Shown piece by piece: positions 44,832-58,230 of a DNA stretch of 64,000 bases. The notes below the pieces were generated by a model. It saw nothing but the letters and a program-made list of their open reading frames with translations. It searched no databases and was not told the DNA's origin. The first letter of the stretch is position 1; the number at the start of each line of letters is the position of its first letter. Source of the stretch: Opisthorchis felineus (taxonomy: Eukaryota > Platyhelminthes > Trematoda > Opisthorchiida > Opisthorchiidae); NCBI GenBank assembly GCA_004794785.1, contig SJOL01007164.1, forward strand, positions 50,982-114,981, written 5' to 3'. The position numbers were made by a program, and so were the translations under genes.

Positions 44832-47759
44832 AAATCAAGAGAGTGAACAGTCTGCATGGTAGACAAGAGTGTTTACTTCCGACCTAAGCCGAAACTTTGC
44901 TAGAATCCTATCTTTGCAACGACCGACGTCGTTTTGCAGGACCCATACGGTATTCGTTATTAGGGTGCTTTATTGCACAAATGAGCTCAACAAATCCTGG
45001 TGGACGCATGAACACTCTTCATAATGTCAGAAATGTTTAGCTGGTAGCTGTGCTGTCTCACTTTTTTTTTGACAGTGTTTGCGGTGACATGCAACTGGCC
45101 TGCACTGGTACACGTCAATATGAGTTCATTTTCTATGCGCCTCACGCAAAACTATGGAATTTGTTCACAAGAAAGCCCAATTGGTTACATATATCATTTG
45201 AACCAGCTGACTTGAGCGGTGGTAAATAATGTCTGAATATTGTTGTGTGGGTACTGGACGGAGCCAACAGTTTCATTGTCCAAAGGCTGAGCCCAACATC
45301 GTTTGTGGCCGATTTGATTTCCTTTTCACTAAGAAAAGCTTAATTTCTGGATAAATTACGTGCAAAGCGAAAACTATTCAAGGAGTGAAAGGTGTTTTAA
45401 TCCATTTTTACCACAAAACGCCTATTCAAAATAAAAATGACCAAACTCTAAGGAAAAAAACCATTTGGTTCAAACGGAACTGTGGCTAGTGATATGAAGG
45501 AGTGTGAAATATCTTGCAGGCCAAGATGTGAGGTTCCTACGAGCACATCCTTGGTCTGACTCCATTCTTTGTTCGTTGAATGGAGTATCGTAATCCTCTT
45601 GCGTTCTCTTAAAATGCATGACAAGCTATTGCGAGTGAACTGAGTAAAAACCGGTATCTGTTTTGTAGTAAATATAAGCTCTTTACTCTGGGGCTGATGT
45701 GTTATCGCAACTGAGCAAGCGGCATCCATGGGTGAATGAGGAAGCCATTATCTGTCAGTGAAAGACAAAGGGACCACCCACCGCCCAGAGCGGTGAATAT
45801 TAGACACGGCCACACATGGCCAAGGCACCTAGAAGAGACAAATTTTTTCCCACGAAACACTTTTCTACTTCATGTCACTCATAATTTTTTCCATCTGAGC
45901 GTGTGGATGAGCGGGTCACGTCAGCAACTAGCCGGAAACATTCCTCTGACGGAATCAGACAATCGTCAGATGGACACCAGCAACGTATCAAATGGACCCA
46001 TTTCGCCTCAAACCGGTGCTGTTGACCAGTCACATGAGGGATTGCTTCCCAAACGGAGCTTTAGTTGGCTTCAAACTACGAGAGGTCCTCCGACGGAACT
46101 AACGCACAAGGCCATATAAGAAATGCTTCCCCTGAAGTGGCACCACTTATAAGGAGGGAGAGAAATGGCACTACCCAAAATTCGTTTATACGACAGTAGA
46201 TAGGTTTCCTCCCAATAAAGGTGCTTCCTAGTCACCCAAGTTGAGAAGTATTTTTTATGCAAATACCGTACCATAACAACAACTCCGCCTTTTGGACTGC
46301 TCAGGAAGTGAGAAACTGCAAAAAAATTCCGGTAAGTTATTTCCCAACTGAATCATTCGACTCACCCAAGCATGTGGTTGTTTGGTTTTCCGTAGGTGGT
46401 TAAAGCGGTTGCTGGCATGTCGTTGTGGCCAAGGCGATGGTAGAGATTAAAAACCGAGGAACGTGGAGGATAGCGGTGCGTAATATAACTCGCAAAAACA
46501 ACTGTAGGTCATCGGAAGTACGTTTTGAACGTAGGTCAATAGAAGGAAGCTGTTCTACAACGCTGACGCTCTTAGTTGCATATTAACTGTGTATACATGA
46601 AAATAGATTAAAATGGGGAGTTTTTTCGACCTTAACAACATTCAGTAAGTGTCCATTTTGAGAGGTTCAAGTAAAGCTACGTTGTGCATTCCCACTAGCG
46701 CTTTAGTCACTAGGTCATGCGAAAGACCGTTTCAGCTGTCTACCGAAACCAAGTCATCACATGACTTTTCTTCTCACATATTGATTGCCTGCGCTTTGGC
46801 CTTCCCACGAACCGTTATGCTTACGCATTCCTCATTCCTTCAAAAAATTTAATTGCCAAAGGCACCTATTCTTTCAGTGACGTAAGTGGCACTAAAACTG
46901 CAGGCCAAAGGACCGCTGACGTGTGTGTGTGGGGGGGTAGAATTGAGTTTAATTACCTTTGAAAATCAGTAACAGTAAAAATTCCCTCCTTGGGATGGCC
47001 AGAATAGAGGCCTGTTCAGGCCTTATTCCACTGTATCCGCCTTATTCGCTCGTATCCGTGCGAAACTTCGAATGTCCACTGCGCAATAAGTCGTGCTTTA
47101 AAATTTCCCCTTCTTTAGGCCAGTCATCGCAAACACAGACACCATGACCTCCACAACGTCTTCATAAAACCGCGTTTTTAAGCAGCCGACGCAAAGCTAG
47201 AAAAGTGGAGATATTTATCGGTTCATATTCATCATCATCGTCACCAGCAGCACAACATCGGTGTTCAATCACTGATGCTTTGCTGCTAACAGCCATATTT
47301 TGTTTTTAGGCCTAATTGTGAAGAAAATTATAAAAGTGAATGGATTTAGTGCTAGTCTACCACAATTCAGACATCCGTTCGGGCAATATGGATAGAAACT
47401 GATAACAAGAATGCCACTGATATGGACCAGTGGCCCTAGCTTGCAGCTTCTCCAACCAGACAGTGATGATCACGCGTACCCCACCCCGGAAGGCAAGTCA
47501 GATCGCAACCAGACCAAAGATTGACCTCTGCTTGCTTTACTGTGAGTTGGGCACTGAAAACTGTACTCTTCTTGGAAAACAATGATTTCGCATGCGCTAA
47601 ATTATTCTTTCCCATATAACATCCAGAAATCGTTATACTAACCTATTCAGGAACACACGATATCCTTATCATTCTACTTCACGAATGATAAATTTGGGTG
47701 GATATTGCTAAGAGAGGAAACAATGAATCGAACTGCTCTTCAGGAGTAACGTCTGCACA
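44832..47759. other. Unrecognised sequence with one exon-like frame
   Basis: The plus frame at about 45908-46119 (MSGSRQQLAGNIPL.., ..SNGPISPQTGAVDQSHEG.., ..KRSFSWLQTTRGPP..) has strikingly protein-like, Ser/Gln/Gly-rich composition after a pyrimidine tract ATTTTTTCCATCTGAG, but its acceptor is weak and no donor or partner exon is visible. A GT/poly-G run lies at 46919-46938. Otherwise nothing. Confidence 0.35.
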
Positions 47760-47945
47760 GTGTGGCATTGCGATATCTTCGCGCAAGCTAGAAGCACAAA
47801 TCCAGAAACAACACCTCAACAGCCAAACACACCAGAACTACCAACACGTTCATATGATGCATCTTTAACGCTGAAAAGAACCTTTTCTTTGGACAGACAT
47901 GTATCCGATGAAGTTATAATCTTCGATTGTCACTTATTAGGCTAG
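47760..47945 (+). CDS. Possible internal exon, unknown protein
   Basis: The open frame follows an acceptor-like GTCTGCACAG (ending 47760). It reads WHCDIFAQARSTNPETTPQQ, PNTPELPTRSYDASLTLKR, TFSLDRHVSDEVIIFD, then a stop. The Thr/Pro/Gln-rich beginning and the LKRTFSLDR block (a basophilic kinase-site pattern, R-x-x-S) are unlike random translation from this window. There is no good donor before the stop (GTATCC is the best), no ATG and no neighbouring exon seen. I do not recognise the protein. Confidence 0.22.
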   Translation: MWHCDIFAQARSTNPETTPQQPNTPELPTRSYDASLTLKRTFSLDRHVSDEVIIFDCHLLG

Positions 47946-49690
47946 GCAGTTATGTCACACTCCTTGTAAGAAAGTGTTTTCTCCAGTGCACAATCGTTCT
48001 CTACATGCACAACTCATGAACTTTCTTAGAAGCCCGGTTCAGATTCACCAGCCTCGAGGTGGCGTCCCAGTCAAACATACTGGTTTAGAAAATGGGTTGC
48101 TTCTCGAAGAACCCTATAGGTTTATCTGTCTGCTTTCAACATAAGCTATGGACAGGTTCTTGTAAGGTTTAAGTTGAATCCTACGGACTAGCATGTGCGA
48201 TAAAAGCATGGGGGAATGTGACCTTTCCGAAGAGGTTGAAAGCAAACAACAGTCTGTCACGAAAAGAATTATCAACCAAGCAATAGCGTACGCACTGGAA
48301 GCCACGTATGCCGAAAGTTGAAATTTTAAGCCTCGTTTAACAATATTCAGTGGCGTATACGGTACTTCGTCTAACGATCCGCCGTTTACCGACCTCTTCA
48401 ACACCATCGACTATTCAGACTTGATGATTTATGGTTTACAGTTATGATATGACCTTCTCTGTAATCCGACTTTAGTCGAACATTTTAGCTAAAATACCTC
48501 TTAATGGAAATGACGAGGTGCTCCGGTTTCTCATACTCTCATTAGTCCCTAACATAAACCGCGCACATGCTATTCGACAGAATAGTAAGAAATTGAAGAA
48601 AATACGTGAAAATATTAAAACGAGTGGAGGCCGGTTCTGAGTCAGTTTCTATGTTGGTGAACGTAATTTTTCGTGGCATAACGCTGGGCACTGAAGGCTT
48701 TCCAACATTAATTCACCAAATGCCAGCATCCAAGGCGTTTGATTGTCTACCAAAAATGTGAATGACTGATTGATCTCGACTGGATGATATGTGGTCGGCA
48801 AACGTTTCGCATCTAAAGTTTCGCACTATGTTAGGCCACCCACTGACATTGGTGTAGGCTTACTCTGTCAGTGTTTATGTCCTCGCAACCGCAGATGATC
48901 TGATAGATGACAAGGGTGGTAGACTGATTGGCTTCTAACAATGGAGTGACGTTTTCAGTGTTAGCGATCGAATGGAGTCGGGATTTCATGGTTACATATT
49001 AGGGATATTACGATCCAAAGTTCCTGTCAGCGAATCTTTGGGAAATGTTTCTTGCCTGTAGTAGAAACGGAATTAATTATGTTTGATGTATAGCTGAATC
49101 GTTCGATCTGGATAATGGGTCACCAGAAGATTTTGTTTCGGTAGTTTCATTTCTTTGGGAAATTTAGGTTTTGTGAATATTTGTAGCTCGGTGGGACAAC
49201 ATTCTCACCAGGACACGCTTCTAAGCTACTGCAACAAAACCTAAAATATGGATATACCGGTCACTGCAGGTTGGTTTACGGTAGACAGCACGGTTAGCTT
49301 ATTATCCTGGCGTCATTTTACCAGTGTCTAAGAGTGTCACCAATTTTATGTGCGCACAAGATCTGTCTACCTTGGAACTGGATATGGACCGTCCTTCACT
49401 TCTTGTGCTCTACGCGTTTACTTCTGTCTCTACTTCCCTCCCATACTGTCCAGCATGCTTCGTTCCCGAAACCACGGGGTGGAAACCTCAACCAGAGTCG
49501 GATACCCGTATCCCACAGCGCTGTCACAGCAGGGTGCGTTCCTGAGTGTTTATTTTAGCTGGACCTCTTTCCGTGATCGATCACATTCAGCCAGGTTGTC
49601 CAAAGCCCTATAGTATGTAGTCTGCGCATGGCAGGTTAGATTGGACAGAGTACTGATGAAATGCGAACATTTTAGTGAAGAAGGATAGAT
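47946..49690. other. Unrecognised sequence
   Basis: Short frames at 48114-48407 (minus) and 49324-49613 (plus, several frames open at once) carry no motif. Confidence 0.45.
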
Positions 49691-49692
49691 GT

Positions 49693-49850
49693 GAAATACA
49701 CTCATTTGCAAACAAATTTGGTTTTTGCGAGAGACTCACCTGGAACCCGGATAAATCTCTCGTTTGTGATGTTTCCAGGCAACTGAATGTGCTGCACCAG
49801 GCCGCCTCACGCTTCAGTTGCTACGATATTCGAGATATCGCGATACATGT
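49693..49850 (+). repeat. Hammerhead-element hairpin arm, truncated copy
   Basis: GAAATACACTCATTTGCAAA continues as in the reverse complement of 4297-4190: TTTGCGAGAGACTCACCTGG, TCTCTCGTTTGTGATGTTTC, GGCAACTGAATGTGCTGCA, AGTTGCT. It then stops matching before the second arm. No ribozyme. Confidence 0.88.
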
Positions 49851-50466
49851 GTATTCGTAGATTTGGTTACCTACAGACAAGTTCGCTAATATGCGGTTGG
49901 GTCTTTACGTACATTCCACCTGTAAGTCGTCTCATACAAGGCACCACACTGACAATGTCGTCTAACCTTGAGTAGAGAAATCTAATGTCTGCTCCGCATC
50001 AAACAGTAAATCATTTCACGAGTGAGAACACCGAAGTTGGTTATGTCGGGTTGGGTAGGGGGTGAGAGCGCGTGGTAAGTTAGGGGTTATGTAATGACAT
50101 ACAATGGTGTCACATGGTTGCATTGTGAGGGTTTCGACTCTGGTAAAAGTAGAGTAATGAGCCACAAACAGCAATATAACCTGAGTCTGCCAAAGTACAA
50201 TTTTTGGAATGAATTGATGCAGTTGCCATCCAACGAGTTGACACTCATCCCGTGTCTTTAGACTATGACCATCCACACGTAAATCCCAAATGTGATCAGC
50301 CCATTTCGACACCGATTCTCTGGAAGGGAGACAAGATGTGACTCATTAGCTTCGGCGATACAGAAACCTAGTTGCTTTGACTGACGCATTATATTGTAGT
50401 CGGGTTTGCTCTGAATGAGGAATTTTTAGAAACGGATGTCTTGGGATTTAACCAAAGAGCTGCACG
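49851..50466. other. Unrecognised sequence
   Basis: Lies between two copies of the same truncated arm. A 98-codon minus frame (50016-50312) has no motif. Confidence 0.45.
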
Positions 50467-50610
50467 GAATACACTCATTTGCACACCAATTTAGTTTTAA
50501 CGAGAGACTTAACTGAATTCCAGCTAAATCTCACTCATGATATTAATCAACTTGATGTGTAGCACAAAGGCCGCCTCATGTTCCAGTTGGTAGGATATTT
50601 GAGAGGGTAC
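50467..50610 (+). repeat. Hammerhead-element hairpin arm, diverged copy
   Basis: GGAATACACTCATTTGCACACC, AACGAGAGACTTAACTG, AATCTCACTCATGATATT, GGCCGCCTCATGTTCCAGTTGG: the same block order as 49693, with more changes. Confidence 0.78.
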
Positions 50611-53600
50611 AGCATATTCTCTTGAAGGAAACTATTCGTAAGATTGCCGCCGAAGAGTTTGCAGGAATCTCATGAGTAGCTCCAAGAAAAAAAGCTGCAC
50701 AGTCTGCTACGTTATTCATGTACAATCGTTCATCCAAGATTCTGCATTTGATTAATTCGTAGCACAGCAGTCGTGGCGCGAATGACTAAGCATCGCACAT
50801 ATCCAATGACTGACAATAAAAACCCAATTTACCGTTTCACTGAGGCCAAGAGAATGACAAGTCATGTTGGACTATCAACCGGGGGTTCCATTCAAACTGT
50901 ATTCAACTTCTTAAAAATTGACAATGTAAGCCGCCATTACTTTCAACAGCTTGGTAGTCCAGTTGTGTTCTTACTACTGAATAGCTGGTAAAGAGCTTAT
51001 AGGGACGGGTTTGGGTAGCCGACTGAAAGGCGTCTATGGGGGGTCGAATCCGGACGGTCGAAGTGACAGTCCAAAGGATATTCACTTCGTCATGCGCGCG
51101 AAACTGACGAGTAATAATCAGCGAAGATATGACCAAACCATGTTTGGCAATTCATCCTCGGGTCCAGGTGCGTGGCATTCTTGCAAATCACTTGCTGCAT
51201 TTGAGTAAACATGAAGCTCTTACCTTTAAGAGTCTGGGAATGTACTGGTGGTCACGAAAAGGCATGAAATCGAATGGAATGGGGTCTATTTCGACTCATT
51301 CTATGGAGACAACTTTTTGTTTTGTTCGCCGACTACAGCTCGACCAAATATCATATCCGTAATCCTGCAAACAGCCTCTCAAACCCGACTGAATTTATTG
51401 GACTGTTTTGAAGTTGTGATTAGGAGCCGGTGCTGTATTGTGCTTCCCAAGAGAGAACTATACCGAAAAGAAAATAATTTCGGTTGATCCTAAGGGTTCA
51501 TACTCCAAAGGAGGTGACATCCGAAGCGGGTCTGCTTGGTACCAGCGGCTGGACTATCGGACGTACGCGCAAAGTTATCAAAACCAAGTGTCGCATCCCC
51601 GAAAATCAACCAGGAAGAGGCTTCAGTTCACTGCACAAAAATATCAGTGCTCTGGGGAAAAGTAATTTTTTTCGTACGCATTCTTGTTGGTCAGCTTTCT
51701 CACCGCTACTTTGGTTCTCCAAAGGTGCTGGACTGTGACTTGCTCAACTTCTTGCTGGGCCTGTGGCGACCTATTTGAGGCACCCACACCGTTTGAGCTC
51801 CAGTGTTGGCTAAATCGAACAGATCCTTCTGACTGAAAGGCCTATGGTCACTCTCAATCAAGTATTCTGATAATCAATTGGCAGAAAATGAACCGACTTC
51901 GCATGGGTACCACTTTATTGTGCTCTGGCATAGTGTCGTCAAAGAATTACTGTTTGGAATTTTTGGGGAATAAAGTACGAGGATGAAAGATACCGAAGCT
52001 GCCGTATTGCATTTAAAGACCTTAGTTATTATTTTGAATAGTATAAAACCTGATCCTCCTTACTGGTGCCTGTAGGAAAGCTATAATTGCACGCTTGACG
52101 AGGTACACTTTTCCACGTGCCTCGTATTCGTGGTGGTTTGTGAGGAATGTACCAACACAAGTAATCTCACCAAAATGTTCAAGTTGAGGAGGAACGTGCT
52201 TGAGGAGAATCAGTCTAAAAGGGCCATGGAGCTCCTATACTTGGGTAACTATGATGATTGTGGCTAAGCTGAAGTATATTGGCCCTAATTTCTCACTGAA
52301 AGCCTTGAACTCCTTACAGCTTCTGTCCGTGCAACACGCATCCAGTGAACAGGTGGTCGAAATGTTTAAAATCACAAAGTCTGTATCAACTTCGAAAGAC
52401 AATTAGTGGACGATGTTTAATACGATGCTAAAGGGAACACAGCTAGTAGAAATGAGAACAAACCTAGAATGTGAGTGTACTTGCAAAGCGAAAGAAGATG
52501 AAAATACTTGGTGTCGTTAAAGCAGAGGGTAGCGACGCAGTCTAGTAATGAAGGTGAAAAACGGGCGAACATAGAGAAGGCATTTGTTTGGACCAAAGAG
52601 TTTGTATGAGGGACTTGGCGATGATAAAGGAAAGTGAGAAATCGACAAGTGAAGCAGCACACCTTTCGAGAGTGCAATGACAGACACACATGATGAGGGC
52701 GCTTAAACAGGGTTTATGCCCCTACTATCAACCTTTGAAACGGAAGTTTATGGTTACTTGGCCGTACCCGAACCGCAATTTGGGTAAATAAAATCATCTG
52801 AGCAGCCTACTGGTAATCGTCAGTGTGTAACATATGATATGGTTTTGGGGAAGTTGGGTGTTATGCTTGGACGTAGAGAAACTGATTGTTGACACTAGCA
52901 CCCCTTCTTTAATTACGGTCGCGGTGTCCATGGTAATGCCGTCACCTTCAGACAGGTTGATAACTATCAATAGGCATCTGAGAATGTTCCTCCAAAGTGA
53001 CTCCTCAGTTTTTATATGGATTGTCGTACTTCGACGGATTAGCAAATCCGGTTCCAAGAAAACCGTTTGTGTTATAGGACACACATACTGATGTCTACCA
53101 GTTCAATTCATGTCGGATGCTAGCCTACCACACTCAGGTATTTCTTCGCCGAGAGACCATCTGAAAAGACTGGCCAGCTACGGTTTCCTTGTATCGAACT
53201 TCGTGCTACTCCCCTTTGAAGTGAACACAATTGTGTATATTGTTCCGTGCACTTTTGGACGTTAATTCACTTACTGTACAAATCGTCTTCGTACCCCATG
53301 GAGTCATGGTTTCTCTTATATATTGTCGCCTAATCAACAACAGCAGCCACGCCTATCCATTTTTGATAGTTTGTCCTAATACACGGCTTCGTCTTGAGTT
53401 CCGAAACAGGAGAATCGTGATTTGGAACTAGGTCGCGTCGCCAGACACAGGAGACATAATGGACTCACACAACTTCAATACCCTCTGATGGAAGGTTAAT
53501 TCCGGATTCGATGGGAAGAATCTCACAGGAATGTCTCTTTATTTCAACTAAAATGCACATTATTCCTCTGTAATGCTTCAGAAAGGGTTCCTAACTTAGA

Positions 53601-56400
53601 CTGTGGACGACCCTATAGTGTCAGTGTTGTCATGAGAACGCAATCCATCAGGATTTTTCGCCCAATAATGTTATGCTCGTTGGCCATGAAGAACCGCAAC
53701 GGTTTTGCATTATACAAAAGACTGGAAGCCATTCTTTCAAGCAACAGCATGCAACAACATTAGGATAGCACGTGGGTGAAGTGCTATGCACAGGCTCTTT
53801 CTCTTTCTTTCTATGCTCTTTCTAACGCTGCCCGAAGTTTGTCGCACGTAACTGTAGATATCTATCAGCTCTTGAGCTTTTCCATCATTTGGGTGTCATT
53901 TGTCTACTGTTGATAGATCAATGAGACGTCGCCGCCACATTTACTTCTAGGGCTAAGCGTAGTTTGAAGTGGGTACGAATTCTGATGATAGATTTTGAAA
54001 GTGAGAAAGATCGTATTTTGTACAGTAATGAGCAAACCCATCAACCAACACTAACATGCCAAAGGTGGAACATTTTCCGCAAAGCGTGAGAGGAGAAAGT
54101 ACTCCAAAATTAAACCTCAGTAGGCAGTGATGTCATACGGGGAAGAAAAAGTTGATCTCTTGAGATATCATATCATAGGGCAGAAGAGAACTGAGCAACA
54201 GACAAACCGAGGGGTAAGGAAGATGATCTGGACTGTGTTATCCTTTATCCCAACCTTCAATCACGGTATCTACATCACATCGTCACGATCGTTGACTCAC
54301 TGCTTGAGTGACTGCCTGTCAGATGGAAGCTTCACCCATCGTGTGGATTCTACATTTCTTCTGAGCCACTTATAAGCTGTCGTTAGTGTAAGGGGACTTA
54401 TGAATTTTTTTCGTTCAGCAATCTGTAAGGAAATGAAAGTGTTGAAAGACTGTTGTGTGGCCGTCGATGGCCAAGAAAAACAGCGCTGCAACATAGCTTA
54501 CTGACACCTGTTGAGGTGTTTTATCTGAGTTTGTGTCCCATGGTCTTTGGTATAATGACCATGACGCTGAGACCAGAGTGTTTGGGATAACCGCTGACTT
54601 GTGGTTATGAGGCGCGGACACGAATACATAGGTGTAATGGTTTGGCGGAATGTTTGCTACCGTTTCAAGGAGTCCGTTAGACTGTCCACCGTGTAAACTG
54701 GGGTTTGGCTCTGCTAGACTCCCTTTAAGGAGTGAGAAATATGGACCTTTTTGACCATAGAAGGCAAGTAACGCGCAGTGGTTTCTCAGGGCAGCATAAC
54801 CACTCCGGCTTGTTTCACTGAAAGATCCCCTCAAGGATCTCTATGCGCCGTCAAGTTTCGCAGTCCGATACTTTTTTTACTGGCACTGCTCCTTGGGCCA
54901 TCGGGGTTACACCAAGCTCCTGTTTCCGACAAGAAGTCGGTCATTCTTGTAAGACAAAGGAAGAAGGCCGTCTACGCGTCCTCATTTGCATGATGCTCCG
55001 GACGTTGGCTCACTCCACCTCCTGTAGTACTGGAGGACTGATTTTCGTTCTTATGTGTAGGTCAGAGCTGCTCTTGACAATTGCTTTGTTGAGTTGAAGG
55101 ACTCTGGGGGGTCACGTGGTCACTTCTGTCAAGTGGGATGCACTTAGTGACCTATTGTATCCTGGATAGTACAATATAGTATAAGGTCAAGCAAGGCTGC
55201 TATGTTCAAACCTCAATAGCGGATTGATTCTGTATCATCACAAAAAAACAGCAATGGGTAAACTATATTTAGCAAACTGCTGTTAGGGCGGAACCCCGGT
55301 GCACTGGATCCACGAGAAAAAGAATGTTGGAGCCCATGAGTAGCCTATGGGTCCCAGATGAGAGTAGTTTAGTCTAGCTAGCTAGCTGCCCTGGACGGTT
55401 AATAATATTGTTTACTTGGGGTGACCTGATCGACATAGAAATGAAACAAGAGATCCATTTTTACAGGCAAGTCAAGACTGCAAAAGAGGGCACTCATTTC
55501 CTGCAGGAAAGGGTAGCGAGCGACCCAGTGCTAATGTGCATCGGCGACAGATAGCGAACTCCACCTTTTGTCTGCATATGATATCTTACAGGAAACAGTC
55601 AAATGGAGTTGGGTTTCTGAATATAGTTTATCAGGAGTCAACAAGTCCCAGTTGCCTAAACTTTGTCCCACTTTAAGGTTTGATGTCAGTCCAAAAGCTT
55701 GGAGTATGTTCTGAGAAGAAACCCCGGACCATAGCGTGGTAGCAGAAGTTAAAGCCGCAGGCTAGCAGACGAAAGTCTTTGAAAGGCTGCGTGCTCTCCG
55801 AGTAACCGGCCAATCTTGGGATGGTGTGGAATTTCTTGGAGGTAAGGAAGTGGTAGATTAAGGTGCTCGTTTGCGAAGCGTACCAGAGGAGAAGTTCCGC
55901 CACAGAGAAAAGGACTAAATTTGCTAAGTATCTGGCTTGAAACACTGGTTGGTTCTAGGAGGCTGTGTCTCGGCACAAGCAATACTTTTTCATTGTCTGG
56001 AGTGTCATCGTGGACCGCCCGGTCACTTTGAAGAGGCATAAAATAGTGCCCATATGGTTGCTTGAGGTGGAACTGCCATTCGCCCAATCTTCAGGGGGCA
56101 GAGAAAGCCTAGGAGCCACTGAATGTTCTCTCACTTGATGTAGTTTGCAGAAATTAAGTGCCAAATATGGTCGGGTCTGTCCTGATATTCATTATGTGGA
56201 AGTCCTCACGCTATTTCTATCGGCCCCAGCATCGCGGAGTCTGCATTGCGGCTTTCAGTGTTCATGCTTCAGGTAATGCCTCAGTATATGCGACTCACCG
56301 AATCTTAGTGTAAAGCATGTTTTAGCAGCATCATGGGGTCTTTCTACTCCATCGCGTTAACAGTGACACCAGGACGGTTAAGTCCATCAGCGTGCTGATT
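50611..56400. other. Unrecognised sequence
   Basis: No gene confirmed. Several frames of 70-140 codons exist on both strands, for example minus 54415-54834 (..LLETVANIPPNHYTYVFVSA..), plus 52834-53091 mirrored by minus 52794-53084, and minus 55673-56164. Open frames on both strands at the same place argue for chance or decayed repeats. Confidence 0.4.
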
Positions 56401-56408
56401 GTTGAACA

Positions 56409-56813
56409 CTATTGTAAGCCTAATAGGAACACCAGCCCTATGTTGTGATAAGCTGCTATCCAGTTCTCGTCCTCTATTGATTTTTTCCCTGTTAGATGCA
56501 ATACCGTTCTGGTGTATATGCGCATATCCCGCTCGTTTGTGATAACTTTCTTTTCAGCTGGGTTTGTAGGGCTGATAATGATACTTGAGAAAGCAGCGCG
56601 GCACGGATGCCCGGCTGTACCACCGTTTGCTACAGCAATATGCCAAGTAGCCACGGCGAAGACCAAGCCGGAGAGTAGGCCGAACCAAATATAGTTGGTC
56701 AGGCGGGTAGGTCGGGCTAGTTTGAATTCTTCGGAGTTTAAGATCTCCACGAATGAAATGAGTGGTGGGTTTGGACCGGGGGTGAGTCCTTCGTTAGTTC
56801 TTGATTTGGCTTG
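56409..56813 (-). CDS. Possible single-pass membrane protein exon
   Basis: The frame is open for about 134 codons on the minus strand to a TAG at 56409. It reads ..NEGLTPGPNPPLISFVEI.., ..LARPTRLTNYIWFG, a hydrophobic segment LLSGLVFAVATWHIAVA, then a polar tail with NPAEKKVITNERDMRIYTR and KKSIEDENWIAAYHN. The layout (short N-terminal part, one membrane span, charged tail) would suit a type II or tail-side exon. An AG (..GGCTGAACAG) lies near the start but lacks a pyrimidine tract, and no ATG precedes the hydrophobic segment. No family recognised. Confidence 0.22.
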   Translation of the reverse strand, partial: QAKSRTNEGLTPGPNPPLISFVEILNSEEFKLARPTRLTNYIWFGLLSGLVFAVATWHIAVANGGTAGHPCRAAFSSIIISPTNPAEKKVITNERDMRIYTRTVLHLTGKKSIEDENWIAAYHNIGLVFLLGLQ

Positions 56814-57104
56814 GGCAGCTGTTCAGCCACTTCTCCTTAGAGGCTGCTCCTTAGCCGGCAGATGCCCGTTTTTCTGAAACCTAAATCTGTGGAATAAAAA
56901 GTTCCACGTAAAAATGTGGCATTTTGCTGTATGTATTCTCAAACCAAAAGCCACCATAGTCTGCTATAGTTTTTTTGGAATTCGTTCTACCTATTCTCAT
57001 CTTCCTTTTTAATATTTGGCGCGCATTTCAGTTTTAAAGTTGCAATTCTACGGTTCCAGATGTGGCCTCAGATAAGTTTGTTGAGAAATAGGCTGCTGTC
57101 CAGT

Positions 57105-58230
57105 TTTCAGCTTTCACGGCATTTGAGGGAGCGTTAGATGAATACATGAAGGGTAACTGTATAGTGTTTGTGTACTCGAAGCACCAAAGTTGTTTTGATT
57201 TCGAGTGAGTATTCTACAAATGTAGCAGGCGGCCAGCAAAACCAACGGAAATTCGGGAGATCCGAAGAAGCTTACAAGATGAGCGCGTTTGTTAATTACA
57301 TGCGGTACATGAAGCACCTACTGTCCAGCTCTTTTTCTTCTGAGAAGATACAGGGACCACTTCGAAGTCACCTCTAATTATCTGGAAAACAAACATAAGG
57401 TTTCCAAGATTTTGTACGATCGACTTCCAGTGAATCGACGACTACCAGGACAGGAGTTGGTCACCTACAGGGCCCTGCTCAACGCCGACGTGCGGAGTGG
57501 GGCAGTTTATAGCCGGTGAACTCGGCAAGGTCCTTACCACTCAGGACATATACAACTACCGCCGGAGCGTCGGCCATCTCTGTTGAGCAAGTGACGGATA
57601 CTTGAGTTTCATTGTGACAGGTGATATTCTTTCGGTCCTGGTAAAGCTTGTGTTGGAGTCACGGGAAGGTCAGTATGCCCACGTATACTTCTCCAGCTGT
57701 CCTGAAGCTCCTCGGATGTTTTAAATGTCGATGAAACGCATGTGACAACCCGTTTCGGGTAGGTCACTTTAAAGCAACTAATATCTGGCCTGTAGTTACA
57801 AGCTCTACTCCTTCCTGATCACGGATGGTATGGGTACCGGACGTCCGGTTGTGTGCCTTCGTAGAAAGTTAACAGTTGGGCCCATGTGCAAACTATTCGG
57901 CTTGTTCGGACAAACGATAAGCGAACAGTATCCCGTGAAGAATTTTGTGATCCACAAACCGGAGGCACTAAATTAGGTAGTTGATTGGGCATCGTGGAGC
58001 ACTGGCCGCATGAAATTAGTGCGCGTCAGCTAGGTTTGCTTAGCTGTCCGCTATGATCGACGTAGGTTCCATGTGGCTAACAATTTCAGGCATCGTGGAC
58101 ATTAGTGCTTCCACGCTGACATCAAGCAGTACACCAGAAAACTCGACCTGCAGCCAAGGGTGATTATCATCTACAGCCTTAAGTTCGTGGTATCTGGTAG
58201 GAGTTTTCCGAATGTAATGAATGCGTCTAG
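57105..58230 (+). pseudogene. Broken MULE/FAR1-type transposase (ZSWIM-like)
   Basis: Pieces in order but in changing frames: FSAFTAFEGALDEYMKGNCI (57105 on, N-terminal FAR1-like domain), NQRKFGRSEEAYK (57240 on), NKHKVSKILYDRLPVNRRL (57388 on, the HNHxVS..PxxRRL block), ELGKVLTTQDIYNYRR (57519 on), then an unbroken 59-codon stretch 57797-57976 reading YSFLITDGMGTGRPV, GQTISEQYPVKNFVIHK. This last part matches the RNase H-fold core, where the family has VI(M)DK; here the aspartate is replaced by histidine. RFHVANNFRHRGH (about 58065-58105) resembles the following CxFHVxxxFR block. At least four shifts or stops make it inactive. Terminal inverted repeats were not found. Confidence 0.7.

Noticed and set aside
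51011..51060. Another SINE head, from GGTCGAATCCGG at about 51047
   Set aside because: The block lacks the A-box and the conserved SINE body downstream.
52794..53091. Coding region suggested by long frames on both strands
   Set aside because: Mirror-image open frames on opposite strands, neither with motifs, are more likely a compositional effect.
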